A stretch of DNA of 9,591 bases from Candidatus Sediminicultor secundus (GTDB lineage Bacteria > Atribacterota > JS1 > SB-45 > 34-128). The stretch covers positions 1-9,591 of the forward strand of contig NCRO01000140.1 in NCBI GenBank assembly GCA_002849045.2. Reading direction: 5' to 3'. Positions 1 through 5,923 of the stretch are shown piece by piece (positions within the stretch are counted from its first letter, which is position 1; the number at the start of each line of letters is the position of its first letter). The notes under the pieces were generated by a model. It was not told where the DNA came from. It did not search any database and was given only the letters and a program-made list of their open reading frames with translations. The position numbers and the translations under genes were made by a program.

Positions 1-66
1 AACATTACCAATATAACAAAAACAAAAAAAAGAAAATGTTGCTGTTGTTGTTAATTAATTTTTTAT
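1..66. repeat. Degraded fragment of the ~0.6 kb dispersed repeat (right-hand part of the core)
   Basis: The stretch carries CCAATATAAC, an A-rich run, then TGCTGTTGTTG followed by TTAATT and a T/A-rich tail. The same order of elements occurs in copy A (about 751-830) and copy C (about 4586-4660), where CAACAACAACAA faces TTGCTGTTGTTG as a stem-loop. Here the CAACAAC arm has decayed to A-rich sequence, so the hairpin is mostly lost. The left part of the element, if any, would lie outside the window. Assignment rests on short shared words and is moderately supported. Confidence 0.45.
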
Positions 67-229
67 AAGACTATCCCGGACATCTTTTAACTAAAGTTCG
101 AAAACCGAATCGACACTAAAATAATTCTTGTCATTAAACCAACAGATTATTTCTTGTCACTTCTCATACTTTTTAATTCTTTCTCTTACCCACTGCCAAT
201 CGGGTTTTCCATTATATAAATAGAAACAG

Positions 230-340
230 CTATTTATTAACTTTCTTCTTAGGCCTTCCTTTCGGCTTTAACTTAAAAAGTCTCTTAAGCTGCCCCTCAA
301 GTCTTTCTATAAAATCATTTGTTCCCAGAGGCCGGCCTGT
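230..340 (-). pseudogene. 3' remnant of a REP-associated tyrosine transposase (RAYT, Y1/IS200-like superfamily)
   Basis: Read on the minus strand, this gives about 37 in-frame codons ending in a TAG at 230-232. The translation runs GRPLGTNDFIERLEGQLKR, then LFKLKPKGRPKKKVNK. A 'GRPLG..FIERLE' segment followed by a basic 'KPKGRPKK' tail is the familiar C-terminus of RAYT proteins, which mobilise or maintain REP palindromes. The catalytic HUH domain and tyrosine are absent: upstream the frame meets a TGA at 344-346, exactly where repeat copy A begins. So the gene was interrupted or deleted at the repeat boundary. A 43-bp near-identical copy of its last codons lies at 7000-7042. Recognition is by eye; a protein search would settle it. 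Confidence 0.7.
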
Positions 341-561
341 ATATCAGGGACGGTTACTTTGTCACACTTCAAGAATATATATTTACCTTATTGAATCGCC
401 ACCAGCGGCTAAAAGAATTAGTCTTTTTCAATTTTTCTACATCTTTACATTAATACGACAAAAGGTTTATAAAACCCTTCTTTTTTTAAAAAATAGTTGC
501 GAGATGCAAAATTTAAGAAAATATAGTTTATCTGTCTGTTAGTCGCTCGGTCAAATATTCA

Positions 562-589
562 GGTTACGGGTTGCAAGTTACAAGTAAAA
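562..589. repeat. Heptanucleotide micro-satellite inside copy A
   Basis: Four consecutive 7-mers, GGTTACG, GGTTGCA, AGTTACA and AGTAAAA, follow a loose RGTTACA consensus. The matching place in copy C (4384-4425) has six units, which accounts for a 14-bp length difference between the two copies. Units are diverged, so this is an old or imperfect array. Confidence 0.6.
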
Positions 590-677
590 AGAAATGCTGA
601 GACTTTAGTTTTATTTTACAAATAATCTTCTTTCGTTTGAAATTCGGCAGAAAAGAAGGTAAAAAATACTCTACTAA

Positions 678-740
678 TAGGTAATATTTTCCCCTATATA
701 GAGGAAAATTTTACTCCTAACATAGGGTAAAAATTACCTA
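678..740. repeat. Imperfect 63-bp palindrome in the core of copy A
   Basis: TAGGTAAT at the left faces ATTACCTA at the right; further in, CCCCTAT faces CATAGGG and AGGAAAA lies opposite TTTTACTCCT. The arms can fold into a long interrupted hairpin. Copy C has the same structure at 4514-4576 with only a few substitutions. There is no adjacent T-run typical of an intrinsic terminator. Confidence 0.65.
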
Positions 741-770
741 CTAAGCAATACCAATATAACAATACCAATA

Positions 771-807
771 CAACAACAACAAATAGTAAAAAAATTTGCT
801 GTTGTTG
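771..807. repeat. CAACAAC / GTTGTTG stem-loop in copy A
   Basis: CAACAACAACAAAT (771-784) pairs with ATTTGCTGTTGTTG (794-807) with a single mismatch in 14 positions, leaving a nine-base A-rich loop. The equivalent in copy C is 4606-4642 (12-base arms). A degraded trace of it is visible at the very start of the window. Confidence 0.7.
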
Positions 808-1041
808 CTGCTAATTTTAAAAAATTAAAAGAGAAGAGAAAATGAGAAGACGTTAAGAACCTGGACTTATCAAACCCCTTATAAAAATTTAGAAAAAGTT
901 ACTGAATTATTGAGCTAGTACAACCATCCCCTTGAACTTGTGCGTGCCTGACTCCGTATTCTCCAACAATCAAAGACACGATACATAACCAAGACCGACA
1001 ATAATTAAACTCTCGATTAGGCGGTCGGCTGCAGCGATTAG

Positions 1042-2121
1042 CTATGTTGCGGTCTCAAAGACCTCCACCGCGCGGCGCATCTTGGCAATGATGTCCACAT
1101 CAAACGGGCAGCGCTCGATACAAATCTCGCACTTGATGCAATCTGAACCTTTCGCCGGCAGTGAGAGGTACAACTCCCGGTTAAATTTCTGGTGAAACGG
1201 CGTGAGTCCATAGTACTCGACATAATTTAGATAGTAGATGACGCTGGGAATGGGGATGCCCTGTGGGCAGGGGAGGCAGTGTTTGCACCGCACGCACTGC
1301 CCCCGTAGCCAATATTTTAGCTCGTCGTGCAGAGGGGTGGCCCTCTTCTCCTCAGCAGATGCCATCAGGTAGCTGAGGGCATGGCGCATTTGGTCAACAT
1401 TCCGGGGGCCGGGCACGGCCGTGGCGATGGGCTGTGAGAGGACGTAGTGCAGGCACTGGGCCGGCGTGATGCCGGTGGGAGACCCCTCTCTCTGCAATAG
1501 CACGCCACCATAGTAGGGCTTCATGGCGACGACGCCGACTCGATTTTCTGCGCAGGTCTCCAGAAGCGCCACCCGCTCATGGTCCCCGTGGTGTTGGTAG
1601 AGATTAACCGGGAACATGAGAACATCGATCAAGCCCGACTTGGCTGCCGTGCGGGCGACCGCGGGGTCGTGGTTGCTGAGGCCAATGAACCCGATGCGGC
1701 CGTCTTGCCGGTACCGATCAAGTCGTTCGATCCCCTGCATCGCCCAGTTCTGCCACAACGACTCGGTATCGACCATGGTGAGCATGGCGATCTCAGCGTA
1801 GCCGTTTCCCAGGCGGTCGAGGGCCTGATCAAAACAGCGCTGGCAGCGATCAACCGGTTCGTGGTAGACGAATCCCCAGTGGAGGCAGAGTACTAAGCGT
1901 TCGCGATGACGACGAATGGCCGGGCCGATGGCTTCCCAATAATCGGAATGCGCGTCCGAGGGGTCGTTGTAGACCAGATCGATATAGTTCACTCCGGCCG
2001 GCACAGCCAGGTCGAGCACCCCGTCCATGTTCTCGCAGTTATCGATCAGATGCTCAGTGCCGAGCCCGATCACACCGACCTCGAGGTCGGTCCTACCCAA
2101 GGTTCTGGTTTCCATGGTCAT
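1042..2121 (-). CDS. Aldo/keto reductase-family protein with C-terminal 2[4Fe-4S] ferredoxin domain
   Basis: The 359-residue protein has an aldo/keto reductase TIM-barrel (about residues 5-265): 'TLGRTDLEVGVIGLG' at the start, 'IGLSNH' at 146-151, 'AMKPYYGG' around K201 and 'PGPRNVDQM' at 237-245. It is followed by a ferredoxin-like tail with C276/C279/C282/C285 (CVRCKHCLPCP) and C328/C331/C334/C338 (CIKCEICIERCPF), enough for two [4Fe-4S] clusters. Such fusions are common in anaerobes and are presumed cytoplasmic redox enzymes with unknown substrates. D48 and Y51 of the usual catalytic tetrad may be present ('YIDLVYNDP'), but the lysine position reads H81 ('LVLCLHWG') and the histidine position reads T115 ('IAMLTMVD'), so classical NADPH-carbonyl reduction is doubtful. 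A GGAGG at 2131-2135 sits nine bases before the ATG and supports this start. The gene is far richer in GC than the rest of the window, which suggests transfer. No operon partner is adjacent. Confidence 0.9.
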   Translation of the reverse strand: MTMETRTLGRTDLEVGVIGLGTEHLIDNCENMDGVLDLAVPAGVNYIDLVYNDPSDAHSDYWEAIGPAIRRHRERLVLCLHWGFVYHEPVDRCQRCFDQALDRLGNGYAEIAMLTMVDTESLWQNWAMQGIERLDRYRQDGRIGFIGLSNHDPAVARTAAKSGLIDVLMFPVNLYQHHGDHERVALLETCAENRVGVVAMKPYYGGVLLQREGSPTGITPAQCLHYVLSQPIATAVPGPRNVDQMRHALSYLMASAEEKRATPLHDELKYWLRGQCVRCKHCLPCPQGIPIPSVIYYLNYVEYYGLTPFHQKFNRELYLSLPAKGSDCIKCEICIERCPFDVDIIAKMRRAVEVFETAT

Positions 2122-2211
2122 GGCTGTGTTCCTCCTTTTATTTGGCGACCGTCGAGCGCTTGCGCGTCGAACGCCCCAGTCATTCCCGGTGCGAAACTCC
2201 CGGTTGAAAAA

Positions 2212-2225
2212 GACAAGGGGACGTC
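2212..2225. repeat. Solitary terminal motif of the repeat family (GACAAGGGGACGTC)
   Basis: This is the same motif that opens copy C (4164) and resembles the openings of copies B (2551) and D (9029), but none of the downstream repeat body follows it. It marks the point where base composition falls sharply from the GC-rich reductase block to AT-rich sequence. On the other side of the block, copy A ends with the inverted form (ATCCCCTTGA, 926-935), so the block is bracketed by inverted terminal motifs. Confidence 0.55.
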
Positions 2226-2370
2226 AGAGCGTGTGAAAATTAATTATAACATTTTTCATAAAAACTCAAACTACCTAACCTTTATTAGAGTACACCTCTA
2301 TCGCTGGGCACATTTACCCAAAATTAGACTTGTATAATAAAATAAGCTTAGTGAAAGGTAAAAGTAATAC

Positions 2371-2466
2371 TTATGCCAGTACTACTTTCCTTCTTTGCCT
2401 TAATCTTCTTAATATCTCTTCTGTTCCCAGTATGTTGATGGCTCGTTTGAGGTTATAGGCCAGAAA
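2371..2466 (-). pseudogene. C-terminal remnant of a DDE (IS4/IS5/IS1182-like) transposase
   Basis: On the minus strand the sequence reads FLAYNLKRAINILG, then TEEILRRLRQRRKVVLA and a TAA stop (2371-2373). 'AYNLKR.INILG' is the well-known last conserved segment of many DDE transposases of the IS4/IS5/IS1182 type. Upstream, just past 2470, the frame hits a TAA and the similarity stops where a REP-like word (2477-2499) begins. All catalytic residues are missing, so this is a dead fragment of about 32 codons. The exact IS family cannot be told from this tail. It lies in the otherwise gene-free stretch 2138-2930; 2226-2370 shows nothing recognisable. Confidence 0.6.
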
Positions 2467-2476
2467 GGGGAATTAA

Positions 2477-2499
2477 GGGGTCAGGTCTTGCAATGACAC
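2477..2499. repeat. REP-like word GGGGTCAGGTCTTGCAATGA
   Basis: The word sits exactly at the broken edge of the transposase remnant. From general experience, 'GGGGTCAGGTCTTGCA..' words recur as REP-type sequences in repeat-rich bacterial genomes. Only one copy is present in this window, although GGGGTCAAATCTTTT at 7054-7068, beside the second RAYT tail, is a related form. Repeat status therefore rests on outside knowledge more than on internal evidence. Confidence 0.35.
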
Positions 2500-2550
2500 A
2501 TTTCATCTTCCCGTTCGATTTTTTTAATCGCTCTGCTCACTGTAAAAATA

Positions 2551-2693
2551 CAAGGGGACGTTTTCCTTTATCATATTTTAGAAATATATATTTACCTTAT
2601 TGAATCGCCACCAACGGTTAAAAGAATTAGTCCTTTTCAATTTTTCTACACCTTAATATTAATACGACAAAAGACTTAAAAAATCCTTCTTTC
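2551..2693. repeat. Dispersed repeat, copy B (left end only)
   Basis: It starts with CAAGGGGACG and continues with the left module shared with A, C and D: AATATATATTTACCTTATTG, AAAAGAATTAGTC, TTTTCAATTTTTCTACA, TTAATACGACAAAAG and AATCCTTCTTTCT. Similarity ends near 2693, before the 'TAGTTGCGAGATG' boundary of the other copies. No core and no right end follow. The remaining bases to 2930 are AT-rich, with no gene, RNA or repeat that I can support. Confidence 0.8.
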
Positions 2694-2930
2694 TAACTGT
2701 AATTTTTATTAATAAGGGTGAGTTAATGGAGTGAGAGAGACGCCTTTTTACTGATTAGGAAAAAACTCATTTAAGCCTGGTCTATTTCAATAATTTTCCT
2801 AATGATTATTATATTCTAGTTAGACGCCGTAATGCCATCGTAAAGGAGTATAAATACTTACTCATATTCATTTTCATCAATGGCAAAGAGCAAACTGTAT
2901 TCTGCACTGCTGTTCTTTTCATTAATGCAA

Positions 2931-4127
2931 TTAGTCAATAATAGCCTGGTATGTGAGAACCCTAAATTCACCCCTAATCGGATAGTAAGAAAATGGCTGA
3001 AACTGTGTCATTATCAGACCAATTAGCTCTTCTTTTGGGTCGATCCAAAAGCTAGTAGTAGCTTTACCTCCCCAGTCATAGCTTCCTTCTGATCCCAACT
3101 CCGCAGATTTAGGGACGTCCATGAGCACTGCAACCCCAAATCCAAACCCATAGCCGCCGGCAATTTCAACAGATCCCATCTTTAAAGGTAATAAGGAACT
3201 AGGCAGATGGTTATGAGTCATGAGTTCCACACTTTTACGACTCAACAGCTGCGTTCCCTCGAAGACTCCTTTATTCAGTAGCATTTGGCAAAAACGTAAG
3301 AAATCGCCAATTGTCGATACCAAGCCCGCACCACCTGAAAGAAAAGCTCTTGGCTTTGCGAAGATGCTTTCAACCGGTGACTCCATAGTTTTTAGTTTGC
3401 CATTGTCATCAACAGTATACATTGCGGCAAAGCGGTCAATTTTTTCTTCAGGTACAAAAAATGCGGTATCAACCATGCCTAGAGGTTTGAATATCTCTTG
3501 CTCTAAGAACGTATCTAAGGTCATACCGGAAAGTACCTCAATTAGATAGCCGAGGAGATCAAAAGAATAACCATAACACCAGGTGGTTCCCGGTTGGTAA
3601 GCTAGTGGCAATTCAACCAGGTTTGGAATCCATTCCCCCAGCGTCAATGCGTCCCATTCTTGCCTCTTTTCCTTGTACATTCGCCCAACAGTTGTCTCAT
3701 CCGGGTATATCAAACCCGACGTATGAGTCAACAAATCCCGTATCGTTACGTCGTGTTGCTGATCGACGAGTTTTATTCCACTATCGCCTAAGCTCGCAAA
3801 AACCTTCATATGCTTGAATTCCGGGATGTATTTTGATAATGGATCTAAGAGCTGAAAATGCCCCTGTTCATAGAGAATCATCACTGCCACAGCGACAATC
3901 GGTTTTGTCATGGAATAAATCCGAAAGATAGTGTCAAACTTCATGGGTTTGTTCTCTTCAACGTCCCTCATGCCCATGCATTCATAATGTATAACTTTCC
4001 CTCGTCTAAATACGGCAGTAATCATCCCTGCAAGCTTTTTCTGGTCAAGATACTTCTGCATCACTTTGTTGATGCGAGTCAATCGAACCGATGACATCCC
4101 TGTTTCTTCCGGTTGATGAGTCTTCAT
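2931..4127 (-). CDS. Serine hydrolase of the beta-lactamase (class C/PBP) fold, likely family VIII esterase-like
   Basis: The 398-residue protein carries the signatures of the PF00144 beta-lactamase family. The nucleophile motif is S72-M-T-K75 ('IYSMTKPIVAV'), 'LLTHTSGLI' follows at 132-140, a tyrosine motif lies around Y185 ('PGTTWCYGYSFDLLG') and a late 'YDWGGKATTSFWIDP' (350-364) stands in place of the KTG box. SMTK together with a W-G-G third motif is typical of EstB-like family VIII carboxylesterases and related hydrolases rather than true AmpC beta-lactamases. No signal peptide is visible, so the enzyme is probably cytoplasmic, which also argues against a resistance role. The substrate is unknown. 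GGAGG at 4133-4137 lies five bases before the ATG and fixes the start. The gene stands alone: copy C begins 36 bases upstream and copy B lies downstream. Its GC content looks intermediate between the reductase and the other genes. Confidence 0.88.
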   Translation of the reverse strand: MKTHQPEETGMSSVRLTRINKVMQKYLDQKKLAGMITAVFRRGKVIHYECMGMRDVEENKPMKFDTIFRIYSMTKPIVAVAVMILYEQGHFQLLDPLSKYIPEFKHMKVFASLGDSGIKLVDQQHDVTIRDLLTHTSGLIYPDETTVGRMYKEKRQEWDALTLGEWIPNLVELPLAYQPGTTWCYGYSFDLLGYLIEVLSGMTLDTFLEQEIFKPLGMVDTAFFVPEEKIDRFAAMYTVDDNGKLKTMESPVESIFAKPRAFLSGGAGLVSTIGDFLRFCQMLLNKGVFEGTQLLSRKSVELMTHNHLPSSLLPLKMGSVEIAGGYGFGFGVAVLMDVPKSAELGSEGSYDWGGKATTSFWIDPKEELIGLIMTQFQPFSYYPIRGEFRVLTYQAIID

Positions 4128-4383
4128 TTGATCCTCCTACACAAATTAGTTTAGCGTACAAAAGACAAGGGGACGTTTCGTTTGTCATATTTTAAGAATA
4201 TATATTTACCTTATTGTATCTCCCCTAGCGTTTGAAAGAATTAGTCCTTTTCAATTTTTCTACACCTTAATACTAATACGACAAAAGGTGTAAAAAATCC
4301 TTCTTTTTTAAAAAATAGTTACGAGATGCAAAATTTAAGAAAATATAGTTTATCTGTCTGTTAGTCGCTCGGTCAAATATTCA

Positions 4384-4425
4384 TGTTATCTGTTGCAAGT
4401 TACAGGGTACAAGTTACAAGTAAAA
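4384..4425. repeat. Heptanucleotide micro-satellite inside copy C
   Basis: Six 7-mers run in phase: TGTTATC, TGTTGCA, AGTTACA, GGGTACA, AGTTACA and AGTAAAA. Copy A has four units at the same place, so the GGGTACA-AGTTACA pair is either gained here or lost in A. Confidence 0.6.
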
Positions 4426-4513
4426 GGAAATGCTGAGACTTTGGTTTTATTTTACAAATAATCTTCTTTCGTTTGAAATTAGGCAGAAAAGGAGGTAAAA
4501 AATACTCTACTAA

Positions 4514-4576
4514 TAGGTAATATTTTCCCCTATATAGAGGAAAAATTTACTCCTAACATAGGGTAAAAATTACCTA
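4514..4576. repeat. Imperfect 63-bp palindrome in the core of copy C
   Basis: This is the counterpart of 678-740 in copy A, with TAGGTAAT facing ATTACCTA and CCCCTAT facing CATAGGG. Conservation of the same length and arms in two separate copies suggests that the fold matters to the element. Confidence 0.65.
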
Positions 4577-4605
4577 CTAACAATAACAATATAACAATAC
4601 CAATA

Positions 4606-4642
4606 CAACAACAACAAGTAGTAAAAAAATTTGCTGTTGTTG
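4606..4642. repeat. CAACAAC / GTTGTTG stem-loop in copy C
   Basis: CAACAACAACAA (4606-4617) faces TTGCTGTTGTTG (4631-4642), with 11 of 12 positions pairing. In copy A the arms are two bases longer; here a base change (GT instead of AT next to the loop) shortens the stem. Confidence 0.65.
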
Positions 4643-4824
4643 CTGTTAATTTTAAAAAATTAAAAGAGAAGAGAAAATGAGAAGACGTTGAGAACCTGGG
4701 CTTATCAGAACCCTTATAAAAAGTTAGAAAAAGTTACCGAATTATTGAGCTAGCGCAACGTCCACTATCACATTTTATTGTCAAAAGAACCGTTCCCGTG
4801 ACAATCTTATCTATTTGTCAGTCT

Positions 4825-5856
4825 TCATTTTAAGTTTAAAATAATCTCCCTAGTTATTGAATCAATGAGGTTTGAAGGTAAATCATGCCCCATATTATTA
4901 AACCATTTTGTCTTTGAATTTGGGATTACAGCTGCTAATTTTTTACTGTGTTCAATTGATACGAATGGGTCATTTAGTCCATGAATAATCAATACCGGAA
5001 TTTTTAAATCTTTCAATTCATCATAACGAGAACCCCATAGATTAGCAGCTTGATCATGTTGTCTTGATGCATCTGGGTTGTAGCCTTTTCGTTTCCTTAA
5101 ATTATAAAGGACTTGTTCAGCTGTTCCTTTTACATCAATGTCATATTGTGCATCTCCGCGAAGAATCATTTTTGCCGATAAAATTAATTTTATTGTGTTC
5201 TTTTCACTCTGAAATATTCCATATTTAATTCCAATTTTTGTAAAATCAAATACAATACTTTTAGATGCTTCTGGTAATTCTTTGTCTACAATATTTCCGG
5301 AAGACATTATTGATGTTAAGGTTAGCGTTTTGTCCGGATTCTCAATTGCAAATTCTTGAGCAACCATACCACCTAACGATAGTCCAACCAGATGTACTTT
5401 ACTAACGTTCAGTGTATCAAGAATTGTTTCTGCATCTTTTGATAAATCTGCTACTGAATAGGGTTTCTGCTGCCAGCCTTCAACCCAATCAGACTGCCCT
5501 GTCCCTCTATAGTCATACCGTATTACTTGATAACCAGAATCTACTAATTTATCAATAAATGTTGGTGGCCACCCCAATGCATCAGTTGCCATCCCCATGA
5601 ATAATAAAATTACCCCTTTGTTAGAATCTTTTGGTGTAATTGACTCATACCAAATCTTATGATCATCCGAGATTACATATCCTGATTTTCCTTTTACCAA
5701 TTCAGGAAGCTCTGTGTTTAGGACATTCTCAATAATCGTATCAGTGTTAGCGGGTAATTTTGGTCCGGTAAAAAATATGAACACAATTAACCCAATCAAT
5801 AAAATGAGTAGTGCAATCCCACATATTTTTAATAGCCTAAAGAGTAATATTTTCAT
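4825..5856 (-). CDS. Membrane-anchored alpha/beta hydrolase
   Basis: Counting from the start chosen here, the protein has 343 residues. Basic residues (K2, R7, K10) precede one strong hydrophobic helix at about 12-31, so the catalytic domain probably faces outward. The hydrolase fold follows: an oxyanion-hole strand 'ILLFMGMATDALGW' (about 83-96), 'YDYRGTGQSD' (about 114-123), the nucleophile elbow G-L-S160-L-G-G, the acid in 'IIHGLND' (D296) and the histidine in 'NMGHDLP' (H324). The triad S160/D296/H324 is complete. The general pattern recalls small-molecule esterases of the RdmC type, but the substrate is unknown. A longer reading from an ATG at 5868 exists, but GAGGA at 5862-5866 lies inside it, five bases before the ATG used here. 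The methyltransferase-family gene ends 67 bases upstream, so co-transcription is likely. A short inverted repeat (4778-4802) follows the stop codon. Confidence 0.9.
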   Translation of the reverse strand: MKILLFRLLKICGIALLILLIGLIVFIFFTGPKLPANTDTIIENVLNTELPELVKGKSGYVISDDHKIWYESITPKDSNKGVILLFMGMATDALGWPPTFIDKLVDSGYQVIRYDYRGTGQSDWVEGWQQKPYSVADLSKDAETILDTLNVSKVHLVGLSLGGMVAQEFAIENPDKTLTLTSIMSSGNIVDKELPEASKSIVFDFTKIGIKYGIFQSEKNTIKLILSAKMILRGDAQYDIDVKGTAEQVLYNLRKRKGYNPDASRQHDQAANLWGSRYDELKDLKIPVLIIHGLNDPFVSIEHSKKLAAVIPNSKTKWFNNMGHDLPSNLIDSITREIILNLK

Positions 5857-5861
5857 AGTAT

Positions 5862-5866
5862 TCCTC
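5862..5866 (-). promoter_or_regulatory. Ribosome binding site GAGGA that decides the hydrolase start
   Basis: GAGGA lies five bases upstream of the ATG at 5854-5856. The alternative ATG at 5866-5868 overlaps this site and has only A/T-rich sequence (TTTAATATATAA) before it, so the shorter protein is preferred. Confidence 0.65.
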
Positions 5867-5923
5867 ATTTATATATTAAAAGTTGTAATCACTATATAAG
5901 TTTTCCCTTCAGAAAAAATAGAA

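Larger units (their letters stand above)
344..935. repeat. Dispersed repeat, copy A (full length, about 592 bp)
   Basis: It is close to identical to copy C (4164-4802) along nearly its whole length. It opens with TCAGGGACGGTTACTTTGTC and closes with CAACCATCCCCTTGA; the reverse complement of the end (TCAAGGGGATGGTTG) matches the start, so the element has imperfect terminal inverted repeats. Inside are a heptamer micro-satellite (562-589), a 63-bp imperfect palindrome (678-740) and a CAACAAC/GTTGTTG stem-loop (771-807). No reading frame of any length with a recognisable product was seen, so it is best described as a MITE-like, non-autonomous element. Its left edge abuts the truncated RAYT remnant and its right edge precedes the GC-rich reductase block. 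This copy also fills most of the gene-free stretch from 1 to 1041; 936-1041 holds nothing recognisable. Confidence 0.85.
4164..4802. repeat. Dispersed repeat, copy C (full length, about 639 bp)
   Basis: It is near-identical to copy A from the left module through the core to the right module. The outer ends form a better terminal inverted repeat than in A: GACAAGGGGACG at 4164 with TTTGTCA at 4181-4187, against TTGTCAAAAGAACCGTTCCC.. at 4778-4802. The last ~40 bases (from about 4762) extend beyond the right end seen in A and contain this extra inverted motif, so the end may be composite. The heptamer tract has two more units than in A. The element fills the whole space between the serine hydrolase (start 4127) and the alpha/beta hydrolase (stop 4825). 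Confidence 0.88.

Noticed and set aside
157..231. Minus-strand open stretch ending ...GKPDWQWVRERIKKYEK before a TGA
   Set aside because: It looks protein-like but is about 24 codons, has no start or ribosome binding site, and overlaps the RAYT stop in another frame. No family could be named.
678..740. Intrinsic transcription terminator
   Set aside because: The palindrome is AT-rich and lacks a T-run immediately after the stem on either strand. It is treated as part of the repeat structure instead.
1579..1896. Plus-strand open frame of 105 codons
   Set aside because: It lies wholly inside the reductase gene on the other strand, a common artefact in GC-rich coding DNA, and has no recognisable domain.
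2862..2945. Minus-strand open stretch containing ...SAEYSLLFAIDENEYE followed by a TAA
   Set aside because: Too short, without a start, and it overlaps the end of the serine hydrolase gene. It could be a remnant, but nothing in it is diagnostic.
2931..4127. Calling the serine hydrolase an antibiotic-resistance beta-lactamase
   Set aside because: There is no signal peptide, and the third motif is W-G-G rather than KTG. The esterase/hydrolase branch of the fold is the safer call.
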